A stretch of DNA of 64,000 nt. It comes from an uncultured Prevotellaceae bacterium. Lineage in GTDB: Bacteria > Bacteroidota > Bacteroidia > Bacteroidales > Bacteroidaceae. Where the stretch lies: positions 36,827 through 100,826 of the forward strand of contig CACXIP010000020.1 in assembly GCA_902767775.1 (NCBI GenBank). Direction: 5' to 3'. This document shows, piece by piece, positions 1-8,365 of the stretch. The notes under the pieces were generated by a model. The model was not told where the DNA came from. It did not search any database and saw only the letters and a program-made list of their open reading frames with translations. A program made the position numbers and the translations under genes. Positions within the stretch are counted from its first letter, which is position 1, and each line of letters opens with the position of its first letter.

Positions 1-1169
1 AGATTGACCACAACTTTGAGAAGATGCGTTCACAAGACGTTATCAACCGTATCATGGGTGTTGACGAGTCTCAACGAGTGGGTGAAGCGGTGTCTAAGGC
101 GTTTCAATACCAATTCGCTTCTGTGCCGCAGTTCACGGCCATCCTCGAAGCCATGGGCTACGAATGCTATACAGAGGATGACGAGATAATTCTGAAACGC
201 AACGGCGAGGTGCAGGAGAAAGTGAAGGTGCAGTTGGTGGAGAGCAAAATCTGCCATAAGAAGCAAGACAAGAAGCGTATGGCCCAACTCAAAGCCATCT
301 TGAAGAAGTATCGTGACATGTCTGCCAATCGTCAGGAACTGCAGGATGCCATGAAAGCGAAATTCGGTGTCAGCATGGTGTTCCTCGGCTTAAAAGATTC
401 TCCATACGGTTACTTGATTGTTGACCACCACACCAAGGCCGTCTTCAAGGGCAGCGATGTGGTGAAGGTTAAGGAACTGCTCCAGTTCCAATCCAAGGAA
501 GAGCGATTCCGGCAGATTGATGCCTTTATCGACCAGATGTTGGATGACAACATCAACTTAACCACCAAGGAACTCAACCAATTCCTGCGTCGCCAGTTTG
601 GTACCAAGCTCTTGAATGGCAGCGTCCGTTTTGGTGATTCCACCTACCAGTTGCCCGAGCATATCCTAACCACGCTACGTTCCAACGACCGCCGCTCCTG
701 GCTTCAGTCCTTCTGTCCAACCAATGAGTTGGAGCGACACATCCTTTGTCAGATTGGCAAGTACCATCATCCTGAGCGTATCACCATCCAATCCGCACCA
801 GGATCCAACGTCGGCAAGACGGTATCGCAACTGCGCAGCATCTTCGACACCACTTCTGATGACGCTCTTGTGGACAAGCTCCACGAGGACGGCTATTTCA
901 TCACCCGTGCCGATGACCAGTACTATTGCATCGACTTCGCCAACCGCACCATCATCAATATGAATGACTATGGCCTCGATGTGAAACGGTTTCAATCCAA
1001 ACAAGTGCAGAAACAACAAGGCCAGACACAACAAATCTCTGGCTCTGGTGTCGGTCGCGCTATCGACAAGGTGGCCAAGCAGCGTGGCGGTTCAAATGAC
1101 AGCAACCGTGAATGGGAAGTCGGTGGTAGTAGCTATGAGGTAGATGATGACAGGTCGTTGAAGAGGTGA
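1..1169 (+). CDS. Relaxase/mobilization protein, C-terminal part (5' end outside window)
   Basis: The reading frame is open from base 3, so 388 residues are visible and the first ATG at 24 is probably internal. The visible part begins just after where a nuclease domain would end (IDHNFEKM, then a stretch like those following MobB-type relaxase domains of Bacteroidetes) and ends in a Gln-rich, Ser/Gly-rich tail. The catalytic Tyr and His motifs are not in the window. A relaxase nicks oriT and leads the strand into the recipient. The family call rests on the general look of the segment and on the conjugative context; moderate confidence. It faces the lipoprotein gene at 1374-2165 with a hairpin between them. 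Confidence 0.6.
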   Translation, partial: IDHNFEKMRSQDVINRIMGVDESQRVGEAVSKAFQYQFASVPQFTAILEAMGYECYTEDDEIILKRNGEVQEKVKVQLVESKICHKKQDKKRMAQLKAILKKYRDMSANRQELQDAMKAKFGVSMVFLGLKDSPYGYLIVDHHTKAVFKGSDVVKVKELLQFQSKEERFRQIDAFIDQMLDDNINLTTKELNQFLRRQFGTKLLNGSVRFGDSTYQLPEHILTTLRSNDRRSWLQSFCPTNELERHILCQIGKYHHPERITIQSAPGSNVGKTVSQLRSIFDTTSDDALVDKLHEDGYFITRADDQYYCIDFANRTIINMNDYGLDVKRFQSKQVQKQQGQTQQISGSGVGRAIDKVAKQRGGSNDSNREWEVGGSSYEVDDDRSLKR

Positions 1170-1301
1170 TACCAGATTTCTCGGTAATTGCCGAAGGTTG
1201 ATGATTCCCCCAAAAACTTACAAAAATAGAGGAGAATCGTCAAGCCTATATAGACGAATCGAATTAAACATACCATTTTTAGGATGTATTAACAAAACAC
1301 A

Positions 1302-1338
1302 TATCCGTACAATATTGACAATCAATATTATACGGATA
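1302..1338 (-). terminator. Hairpin between convergent genes, likely terminator
   Basis: A 17-bp inverted repeat (1302-1318 and 1322-1338) with a 3-nt loop. Read as minus-strand RNA it pairs fully with one G-U; read as plus strand it has one C-A mismatch. On the minus strand it is followed by a T-rich run. It sits downstream of both the relaxase gene and the lipoprotein gene, so it may stop transcription from both sides. Confidence 0.6.
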
Positions 1339-1373
1339 GTGTCTTTATATAGAATTACTGATTCTTTCCTAAA

Positions 1374-2165
1374 TCACTTTGAAATGCCTATGGCATCTGA
1401 TAGTTGAAAGGTCAACTCGCGTGTTGCCTTCATATCACTTGGAATACCAAGTGTTTCTTGGACATTTATTTTTGGTGCTTTAGCACCTGACTTGAAATCT
1501 GCTGTAGGCATATATACACATGATAGATAGTCCGTGTTATAGATGCTCAATGCGGCCACGGTGGTTGATTGTGCCAAGGTATAAGCATCAAAACCGAGGA
1601 ACGTATAGTTCTCATATTGTTCTGGCAAAAAAGCAAATCTTTCTTTCAGATAATTGATGTATGCGTCCATTTTTGAAATTGACACCATCACTACAATACC
1701 TGCCAGTTTGCCGTTCTTGAATGAATAGCCCATCAGCTCTGCATCTCCACAATTTTCATATGCCAACATATCACTGGTCTCTTGTCTGAGAGTCCCCTGA
1801 GTTTGTTTTTGCTTGATGGTAGCCTTAGATGCCCCCCAATCAGTGACAGGATCATTCATAATCATATATTTCGGACGCACGGTCACAGGAATCTTATGCT
1901 TGCTGTTGACAGTGATAGATGTTTCACCCACATGGTTACCAGTAACTGTGTTCTTTTCTACAATAGCAACAAATTCGTTGGAAGATACTGCGCTGTTGAC
2001 ATCCCCTTCAATGTTGTACGTACTACCGGCATACACAGTAATGGGTGAAGTATTGATGCTTTCCTCATCGTCATCACTGCTGCATGACACCAAAGACATT
2101 GCTGGCAGTGCAATACATGCACAAGCCATCCACTTAACAATTTTCGATTTTTCCACTTGTTTCAT
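1374..2165 (-). CDS. Lipoprotein of unknown function
   Basis: 263 residues. A basic N-terminus, a hydrophobic stretch and a lipobox LVSC (Cys at about residue 28) followed by SSDDDEE mark an outer-membrane lipoprotein; the acidic residues after Cys resemble the Bacteroidetes export signal for surface lipoproteins. The region after the signal (TVYAGSTYNI, then VTGNHVGETSITV) looks like a bacterial Ig-like fold. The rest is not recognised. It lies between the relaxase gene and the defence block and has its own upstream region, so it is probably a single-gene unit. Confidence 0.75.
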   Translation of the reverse strand: MKQVEKSKIVKWMACACIALPAMSLVSCSSDDDEESINTSPITVYAGSTYNIEGDVNSAVSSNEFVAIVEKNTVTGNHVGETSITVNSKHKIPVTVRPKYMIMNDPVTDWGASKATIKQKQTQGTLRQETSDMLAYENCGDAELMGYSFKNGKLAGIVVMVSISKMDAYINYLKERFAFLPEQYENYTFLGFDAYTLAQSTTVAALSIYNTDYLSCVYMPTADFKSGAKAPKINVQETLGIPSDMKATRELTFQLSDAIGISK

Positions 2166-2206
2166 AACTAAATAATGTTTGGTTAAGTATTATTTCATAA
2201 CGGCTG

Positions 2207-2214
2207 CAAATTTA
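2207..2214 (-). promoter_or_regulatory. Possible -7 element of the lipoprotein gene
   Basis: TAAATTTG on the minus strand fits the Bacteroidetes -7 consensus TAnnTTTG, about 42 bp before the ATG at 2165. A TTTG lies upstream but only 14 bp away, closer than the usual 19-20, so the call is tentative. Confidence 0.35.
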
Positions 2215-2345
2215 TTTTCCACTTGGTTCAAATCGTGGTACACTTACCATCAAATTCCATGCAAATATATTCAACAAGTGTGCGACCTTTCTTCATAGAT
2301 AAAAACAAATTAATAAAAAGCCCCTGTTTCACAACATTTTTCTCT

Positions 2346-2366
2346 TCTGTGAAGATAGGCTGCACT
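2346..2366 (+). repeat. 21-bp direct repeat, left copy, flanking the BREX block
   Basis: Identical over 21 bp to 25752-25772 in the same orientation; the core is GAAGATAGGCTGCACT. Similarity extends outward with a few changes (ATTTTT before it, an AC after a short gap). The repeat lies in the 460-bp stretch 2166-2625, which holds no gene and otherwise only the hairpin at 2557-2584. The two copies enclose 23.4 kb that includes the whole minus-strand defence operon, so they may be the scars or recombination sites of a mobile cargo island. Confidence 0.7.
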
Positions 2367-2556
2367 GTTACATCCTATTTTTGCGTTTTGAAATGTCTAA
2401 TCCCCTAAAATAAGCAACTACGGAAAAAGTAAAGAAGAAAGTGGAATGCAGCGAATCTTTATCCAGAAAAACTTACTATTTCAAGATAGGTGGACCCAAC
2501 AAATTCTATAAGTCCTATAAGAGGTAATAATAACGATGAGCCACCATCCAGATACA

Positions 2557-2584
2557 ACAGGGACGGCTTAATTGCCGCCCCTGT
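2557..2584 (-). terminator. Likely terminator of the 2626-3366 gene
   Basis: An 11-bp GC-rich stem (2557-2567 and 2574-2584) with a 6-nt loop. The one mismatch on the plus strand becomes a U-G pair on the minus strand. Minus-strand sequence after it is moderately T-rich. It lies 42 bp past the stop codon of the minus-strand gene at 2626. Confidence 0.6.
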
Positions 2585-2625
2585 TCTCTTGATATTATAA
2601 TCTATCAATATAATAGATTATCATT

Positions 2626-3366
2626 TCATTCACAAGTACCGATTTCACCGATAGTCAAATTCTTTGCAGTCACTATCAGATGAGCGGAAATGAACTCTGC
2701 AACAATAAATCCATTATAGATATAGATTCTGCTTTCATCCATATAGTCGTTTCCTTTGTCAATATCAACTTCAATCTTGATAAGGTCAGAAAACAGAAAT
2801 TGTATGGTATGTTCATGGTTATCTTTACTCCAAGCTGCTATTTGGGTATCGACGATTATCTCCAAGGTGTTATTTTCACGATGATATGACATCGATTCTA
2901 CCACGGCATCATGCAGATTCCATTCGTCTTCGCCATAGAAATCTTGCAATTTGTCTATCCCCACAATTCTTTCCGCTGCTTCGGGGGCAATACCCACCGT
3001 CCTTTCCTTTTCAATTCGCATCAAGAAATACTCATAATTCCGTTGTACGTCTTGACGCATGTCTTCACAATGGCTGAACTTTATCGCCTCTTCGTAATAC
3101 AATTTCTTCGGCGCATACGCCCAATTATCACGAGCATGATATGCCATCCACATACAGATGAAGCCATAGCAAGGAAGTCGGTTTTTGACGCTCTGAGCGA
3201 ATAAATATGCTGCTCCCATTTTGTTTAGTGAACCAGACGGGACAAAGTTCCAGAGATCCTTCCAATGGGTAAGCACCTCATCAATGGACTTGTCGAAGAC
3301 GTCTTCCACTAACGACACAACCAATCCGCTTGGGTCAGAAATGTATGAACTAAATTCCTTTTTCAT
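2626..3366 (-). CDS. Hypothetical protein
   Basis: 246 residues from the ATG at 3366; an in-frame GTG at 3375 is a less likely start. It is soluble, with no signal peptide or membrane segment. The N-terminal half is helical and Trp/Tyr-rich. The C-terminal half (FYGEDEWNLHDAVVESM onward, with alternating hydrophobic strands) resembles small beta-rich domains found in bacterial immunity proteins, but no family is named with confidence. A TATCTTTG box lies just upstream, and 105 bp separate it from the 2H phosphoesterase gene, so it may be transcribed separately from the operon above it. Confidence 0.6.
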   Translation of the reverse strand: MKKEFSSYISDPSGLVVSLVEDVFDKSIDEVLTHWKDLWNFVPSGSLNKMGAAYLFAQSVKNRLPCYGFICMWMAYHARDNWAYAPKKLYYEEAIKFSHCEDMRQDVQRNYEYFLMRIEKERTVGIAPEAAERIVGIDKLQDFYGEDEWNLHDAVVESMSYHRENNTLEIIVDTQIAAWSKDNHEHTIQFLFSDLIKIEVDIDKGNDYMDESRIYIYNGFIVAEFISAHLIVTAKNLTIGEIGTCE

Positions 3367-3398
3367 GTCTGTCACTATTTACTATACCTAAATAATTT

Positions 3399-3406
3399 CA
3401 AAGATA
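3399..3406 (-). promoter_or_regulatory. Possible -7 element for the 2626-3366 gene
   Basis: TATCTTTG on the minus strand fits TAnnTTTG and lies about 33 bp before the start codon. No clear -33 TTTG is seen at the expected distance. Confidence 0.35.
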
Positions 3407-3480
3407 CAACCATTTTCCCATAGCGACCATAGCGTGGCACAGGTCAGCGTAAATTCTTTTTTTCCTGGGTGATGGTTAGC

Positions 3481-3999
3481 TTATTTCTTTAGTTTGTTCT
3501 CGTATAATGTCTTTCCACGGAACACCCTGTAATCGACATCCGTCAGTGAGAGTGTAAAGGGTGGAACGGTGAAACGATCAATCAATTGTTTCAGTGTTGT
3601 AACATTCTCATCTCTTACCCGTCCGAGGGTGACGTGTAGCATAAAGTCACTCTGAATCCGAAAACCAGCGGCTTTCATGTCCTTGCGTATTGCTCCAATT
3701 AACTCGCGGAACGATTCTGGCACACAGGTTGACGTTAGATAGATGATGAACATCCCTGATGCAGTTGCGAACACATCCAATTTGTCGAATGTCAACACTG
3801 GAGCATATGCCCCATTTAAATGCTTCTCCAATAAGGGGCGTAAATCAACAACCTCTGGAGTCTCATTCAGGAAAGCCAAGGTGATATGATAGAATCCATC
3901 CTGCCATCTGACTGGAATGTCTGAAAATGCGCTCCTTAGTTCTTCGAACCAAGGAGCATCCTTTTCGATGGGTACTTGTATTTCAAGATACGACTTCAT
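3481..3999 (-). CDS. 2H phosphoesterase (LigT / 2'-5' RNA ligase-like)
   Basis: 172 residues from ATG 3999, where the protein starts MKSYLEIQVP as is usual for the fold; the frame stays open to 4089 but that would add 30 basic residues and overlap the helicase gene by 40 bp. Two HxT signatures are visible, HITLAF in the first half and HVTLGR in the second, the catalytic pair of the 2H superfamily. Members act on 2',3'-cyclic or 2'-5' linked phosphates in tRNA or in signalling nucleotides. It is the last clear member of the defence-block transcription unit. Whether it trims tRNA ends or degrades a nucleotide signal cannot be told. Confidence 0.8.
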   Translation of the reverse strand: MKSYLEIQVPIEKDAPWFEELRSAFSDIPVRWQDGFYHITLAFLNETPEVVDLRPLLEKHLNGAYAPVLTFDKLDVFATASGMFIIYLTSTCVPESFRELIGAIRKDMKAAGFRIQSDFMLHVTLGRVRDENVTTLKQLIDRFTVPPFTLSLTDVDYRVFRGKTLYENKLKK

Positions 4000-4049
4000 G
4001 ACTCTCGTTGGCCGCTTTTTATCAACGTATGAAAGATACTGATTTCTTG

Positions 4050-5765
4050 TTATTTTTTTATTTTTCCTATTCTGAATCTGAAAGCCCATGTATCATCCCC
4101 ATCAGAATCCACCGTTTGATAAACTTCTGTTGTGCCATCAATATCCGCTTCCATTCGTTTTCCCATATCTGTGCAGATAAAGACAACTTTCTTATACTGC
4201 CTTATAACAAAAGGACAATGGCCATCATTGGTGTCCCAATAACTCCATTCCTTTTTTATGGAACTGAAGATCCTGTTGATGCAGACTTTATTGTTTTTAT
4301 GAAGGAATAGTTTACGGGCATATTCAGGGTCGTAAATAGTATGATGGTAATTCTTCTTTTTCCCGTCACGTATATTGCAGAATACGGAACGCTTGACATT
4401 GAGTTCCAAAGCCCCTGTCTCATATTTGATAGGATCAAACTCTTCTGGAAGGTTCACATTCCCTTCTTTGTCTATACAATCTACATATTGTTTAACGATG
4501 TCATCAGCAATGATCTTGTGTGAAGGTATTTTAGAAAGAAGATGTATACCCTCTAAGGTCTTACATCTGCTTAACGCCACATATACCTGCCCGAACGTAA
4601 ATGATTTTGAAGCATCAATAGCCACTTCCTCAAATGTTAACCCCTGACTCTTATGAATACTGACAGCCCAAGCGAGTTTAAGAGGAAATTGAGTATAGGT
4701 TCCTGAGACCTCGGAATAAATCGTCTTTGTCTTTTTGTCGACATAATAATCAAGTTGCTCCCATTTCGCTCTTTCAACATTCACGAGTTCTCCGCTGTCT
4801 TTTTCCACAATGATAGAGTCTTCACGTAACGCCTTTACCCATCCCATTGTACCATTTACAAACTGATGCCCGAAGTTGTCATTCCTTTGGAACATCACTC
4901 GTGACCCCACTTTGAGAGTGAGATGATATTTTACGGGAAATCGCTCACCAAACCAATTCCATGCCCAGCCATCATAAGTTCTCGCCTTGTTTCGTAATTT
5001 GGCAAACATATCATCATTCCATTCATCTGTCATTTTGATATGCGTCATCAAAGTCACAACATTCTCATTGACTTTTGGTCGGAATTTTGGTTCATACCTC
5101 CTGTCCAATTCTTTGATGTCTTCAAGTTTAACGTTGGCCACACGGATGTCGTTGAGCAAATTGATGAAGTCACGGTTGTCTTGTCTATAGACTATCTTTA
5201 GTTCCACTACCCTATATTTGAATTTCTGAAAAGCGTAGCAACAAAAGAAATATAGTGACTTATAATATTCTCTTAGCGTTTCCCATTCATCAGACTTGAC
5301 TACAGGACAGAGTTGATAAAGGTCACCAAACATGACAAGTTGAACCCCTCCAAACGGTTTGCGGCTTTTACGATAATGCCGGAGTATCATATCCGTTGCA
5401 TCAAGCATATCACACCTTACCATACTGATCTCATCTATGATAAGAATGTCTATGCTACGTACTGCTTCAGCAGCCCCATCATCAAGTTGGTAAAGGTTGG
5501 GAAGGACTTTGTGTTGTGGAAGATATGGTTTGAGTGGTAATCTGAGAAAGTTATGCATAGTGAAACCACCTGCATTTTCAGCGGCCACACCAGTAGGGGC
5601 AAGAACAGCTAAGACTTTCTTGCCTTCATATTTCCTTCTTATTTCCTTCAATAAAGTGGTCTTACCTGTTCCAGCTTTTCCTGTGATGAAAAGGTTCTCT
5701 CCTTTTTCGATGCAAGATAGTGCCTTCTTGTGATATTTGTCAAAGGTGATTTTCTTCTCCGCCAT
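4050..5765 (-). CDS. Pif1-like superfamily 1 DNA helicase
   Basis: 571 residues from ATG 5765; a TTG at 5780 opens the frame further but is unlikely. Walker A GKAGTGKT is at residues 29-36, APTGVAA follows as motif Ia, DEISM is the Walker B, and GDLYQLCPV is motif III. The late motif SIHKSQGLTF and QVYVALSRC complete the Pif1/RecD-like set. The last 120 residues, without a named domain, are extra. It unwinds DNA 5' to 3' in this family. It starts 22 bp after the lipoprotein stop codon and continues the BREX-block transcription unit, so an accessory role in defence is possible, but no direct evidence shows it. Confidence 0.9.
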   Translation of the reverse strand: MAEKKITFDKYHKKALSCIEKGENLFITGKAGTGKTTLLKEIRRKYEGKKVLAVLAPTGVAAENAGGFTMHNFLRLPLKPYLPQHKVLPNLYQLDDGAAEAVRSIDILIIDEISMVRCDMLDATDMILRHYRKSRKPFGGVQLVMFGDLYQLCPVVKSDEWETLREYYKSLYFFCCYAFQKFKYRVVELKIVYRQDNRDFINLLNDIRVANVKLEDIKELDRRYEPKFRPKVNENVVTLMTHIKMTDEWNDDMFAKLRNKARTYDGWAWNWFGERFPVKYHLTLKVGSRVMFQRNDNFGHQFVNGTMGWVKALREDSIIVEKDSGELVNVERAKWEQLDYYVDKKTKTIYSEVSGTYTQFPLKLAWAVSIHKSQGLTFEEVAIDASKSFTFGQVYVALSRCKTLEGIHLLSKIPSHKIIADDIVKQYVDCIDKEGNVNLPEEFDPIKYETGALELNVKRSVFCNIRDGKKKNYHHTIYDPEYARKLFLHKNNKVCINRIFSSIKKEWSYWDTNDGHCPFVIRQYKKVVFICTDMGKRMEADIDGTTEVYQTVDSDGDDTWAFRFRIGKIKK

Positions 5766-5786
5766 CTCATTTATAAACAACTTGTT

Positions 5787-6236
5787 TTATTTAAAGACCT
5801 TGTCTAATTCTTTTTTTATCGCCTTGAAAGCAAGTTTTTGGTCTTGTGAGATAGATAATCCTATTCCGCTAGACTTTACGACAGCAACACTTTGATTGGT
5901 TTCAGCATCATAAAAACTTATAGATATATATGTATGACCGCCGTCCCATTTCTCTGACTTCACATTGATTCTTGGAGATAACACAGGCTCACCTTGGGCT
6001 ATCAGTTGCACTGCTTTAGCATCCGAAACGACTGTCAATTTCCCTGATAGTTCATTTTGAACCATCATTAAAATATCTGCTAACTCTGCATCGCCATCAT
6101 CTTCTTTCCCAAAAACAATATACTTATACTTGGACAGGTCTGTGCCATTGGAAACTGTAGTTGTGCTTTTGGATGATGCACAAGAAACCAAGGTCGTAAT
6201 GATTAGGAGTAAAGGGAAATATAAAATTCTTTTCAT
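5787..6236 (-). CDS. Small lipoprotein of unknown function
   Basis: 149 residues. The N-terminus MKRILYFPLLLIITTLVSC ends in a lipobox (LVSC), followed by SSKSTTT. The mature part has a mixed alpha/beta pattern (IVFGKEDDG; VSISFYDAETNQSVAVV) like small periplasmic DUF4136-type lipoproteins, but this is only resemblance. It lies 18 bp after the MIT_C-like gene and 22 bp before the helicase gene, so it seems to be co-transcribed with them. A lipoprotein inside a defence operon is unusual. Confidence 0.7.
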   Translation of the reverse strand: MKRILYFPLLLIITTLVSCASSKSTTTVSNGTDLSKYKYIVFGKEDDGDAELADILMMVQNELSGKLTVVSDAKAVQLIAQGEPVLSPRINVKSEKWDGGHTYISISFYDAETNQSVAVVKSSGIGLSISQDQKLAFKAIKKELDKVFK

Positions 6237-6254
6237 ATCAAGTTATGATTATAC

Positions 6255-6824
6255 CTATTCCTGAATATACGTCACGGAGAACTCCCGGCATCGGCGGTTG
6301 ACCTGTCGAGTGTTGCTGAGAGAGAAGCGGGAATACTTGTCAAAGATGTCAAGACCACGTGAGAGGACAATTTTCCACCCGTTATCAAGTTGGATGAAGC
6401 GGTCGTGGTCGGCATCGAAATGATAGGTAAACTCCACACCGTAGGTTTCCAGTTCGGCGGCGAGGTCATCAAAGATGTCAATCATCTCGGGAATGTTCTC
6501 ATCATCGTTCTGCGTATGCAGCTCGATTGAAATATCCTCGGATTCACACCTATCACGAATGGTCTGAATCAGTTCCACCAGGTTGTCAATCTGGAAGTGC
6601 ATACGGATATACGGGTCTGTGATGATAATATGCTTTGCTGTTTCAAGATAGTCGCCGAACAGACGGTCATACGATACGTTCTTTTGGTTGGCACGTACCT
6701 CGACATATTTTGAAGCCAGTTTCTTTTTGGGTTTTTCCTCAGAAGGAGTAGATGGCTTTTCTGTTTCGGGTTCCTCAGTTTGTGGGGCAGGTTTGTCCAC
6801 GCTCATGCTCAGGAATGAAGTCAT
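6255..6824 (-). CDS. MIT_C-like (phospholipase D-fold) domain protein overlapping brxL
   Basis: 189 residues from ATG 6824; a second ATG at 6806 is possible. The first 35 residues are a Pro/Glu/Lys-rich linker; the rest (YDRLFGDYLETAKHIIITDP, then HDRFIQLDNGWKIVLSRGLDIF) looks like the MIT C-terminal domain, a PLD-like fold without the HKD nuclease motifs. The gene overlaps the 3' end of brxL by 50 bp in another frame, so the two products are coupled and could be a split form of one longer protein. The linker-like start fits the idea of a C-terminal domain detached from BrxL. The function is inferred from position only. Confidence 0.6.
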   Translation of the reverse strand: MTSFLSMSVDKPAPQTEEPETEKPSTPSEEKPKKKLASKYVEVRANQKNVSYDRLFGDYLETAKHIIITDPYIRMHFQIDNLVELIQTIRDRCESEDISIELHTQNDDENIPEMIDIFDDLAAELETYGVEFTYHFDADHDRFIQLDNGWKIVLSRGLDIFDKYSRFSLSNTRQVNRRCREFSVTYIQE

Positions 6825-8361
6825 TTTCTATCTGTTCCAAAGTCTTAACCACTTTCTTCTCGCCAGTTTTTACTTTGATGTACTCAAACTTGGCTGGTTC
6901 GGCCTTGAAGGTCTCGTCGATGACATAAAGCTGGTCTTTTACACGCTTGCGACTTTCGGCTGCGAAGTCAACTAACTCATACGCCTCCTTGTCTGTCATC
7001 TTGCCATCGGGATAGAGCAGTTTCACCATTCCAGAGAAGGTTTTGCGGATAGCCAGACTGTCACGTTCTGATAAAGAGCCGTCAAACTTGGCATAGTCTT
7101 TCAACATTGATGTCAAATCACGGTTACGCAACCCATGTAGTACGGCTGCGATGTAGTCGGTAATCAGACCGTAGCCCTTTGAGAAACTGTCTTTCTTTAA
7201 CATCTTGATTTCCCATCCCGGATTATAGAGATGGATGCGGTCGAGGAACGCACCCTTGATAAATGAGGTGGGGATACTCTCAAACAGATGGCTGGAGCGG
7301 AGCATATAAGGCACGGTATGCTTGGTGTTGCCCACAAAGGACATCGACGCACTTGCCTCGTGTGTGCCCTTGCCACGGTTGAAGGCTTTATTGGCAAGAT
7401 AGTTTTGCATCGTATCAATCAGCACGGCATCCACCGAACGGCCCTTCTGCTGCTCAAACTCGTCCCATGCCACGACATCCCAATAGCCAACCAAGCCGAG
7501 TTCTTCATGCTTGCCCGACATGCGGACAAATAGACGTGCCGAGGTCACGTCACCACCACTGACCAGAACGCCGTAAGGTGATAGTTCTTGGAATACATGA
7601 CTTTTACCTGTTCCCTTCGGACCAAGTTCAACAAAGTTGAAGTTGTTTTCAACATGAGGGAGAAGACGAGCCAAAGTAATGATTTTTTCCCTTCGGTTCA
7701 TATTGTCCGGATTCAGACCTACAGTGTGCATCATGAAGTCCAACCACTCCTCCGTGGTGAAGTTCTGTCGCTGTTCTATATACTCCTCCAAATCAATATT
7801 GGAAATCTGAATGGGTTTGAGTTGTTGAATATCCCATCTCACTTTGACATCCTCTCCTGGGATGTAGCCAATGGTGACAATACACCATACTCCATTGCCG
7901 GAAAGCAGTTTGGGATTCTTGCGCACATATTCAGTACCAATGGGTACACCGCTCAAAGCCAAATTGGCGAATGTGGCATGATATTCATCGGCCTTTTCAT
8001 TGAGCGTCACGGATATTTTATCAATCACACGGTGCTTGCCGGCTTCACGTATCTTACCCTTAACAGATTCAGCTTCCGCACGGTGTACGTAGTTGTTTTG
8101 GATAACTGACTTGACTTTCTCCAGACCTTCAGCGATTACTACTTCGTCGTCACTTGCGCAATACTGGCCAAGCAGATACTCCAATACGTATGTCGGCACG
8201 GGCAGACCTCCTTTCACCAGAAAAGCCAGGTCTTTTCTGACCACCTTGCCGATGAAGGAATCCATCACTTTTTGCTGTAAATGGTTTTCTGCCTTCTTTA
8301 TTTCAGATTCTCCAAAACCCTTATTTATTTGGTTTTGCTCTTGCTGCTCATTCTGTTCCAT
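6775..8361 (-). CDS. brxL: BREX protein BrxL, AAA+ ATPase without a Lon domain
   Basis: 528 residues from ATG 8361, 4 nt after the pglZ stop; a TTG at 8388 would overlap pglZ. The N-terminal region, then Walker A in VELGPKGTGKSHVFQEL (near residue 247), then WDVVAWDEFEQQKG as Walker B, and the sensor-like SFVGNTK identify BrxL. Long BrxL proteins go on into a Lon-like protease domain; here the protein stops soon after the AAA+ and helical lid region, and no Ser-Lys protease signature is seen. BrxL forms a DNA-binding multimer needed for phage defence in known type 1 systems. Its 3' end overlaps the MIT_C-like gene. Confidence 0.93.
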   Translation of the reverse strand: MEQNEQQEQNQINKGFGESEIKKAENHLQQKVMDSFIGKVVRKDLAFLVKGGLPVPTYVLEYLLGQYCASDDEVVIAEGLEKVKSVIQNNYVHRAEAESVKGKIREAGKHRVIDKISVTLNEKADEYHATFANLALSGVPIGTEYVRKNPKLLSGNGVWCIVTIGYIPGEDVKVRWDIQQLKPIQISNIDLEEYIEQRQNFTTEEWLDFMMHTVGLNPDNMNRREKIITLARLLPHVENNFNFVELGPKGTGKSHVFQELSPYGVLVSGGDVTSARLFVRMSGKHEELGLVGYWDVVAWDEFEQQKGRSVDAVLIDTMQNYLANKAFNRGKGTHEASASMSFVGNTKHTVPYMLRSSHLFESIPTSFIKGAFLDRIHLYNPGWEIKMLKKDSFSKGYGLITDYIAAVLHGLRNRDLTSMLKDYAKFDGSLSERDSLAIRKTFSGMVKLLYPDGKMTDKEAYELVDFAAESRKRVKDQLYVIDETFKAEPAKFEYIKVKTGEKKVVKTLEQIENDFIPEHERGQTCPTN

Positions 8362-8365
8362 ATCC

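Noticed and set aside
1198-1407. 69-codon plus-strand frame after the relaxase
   Set aside because: It crosses the hairpin at 1302-1338 and overlaps the end of the lipoprotein gene; the product has no recognisable feature.
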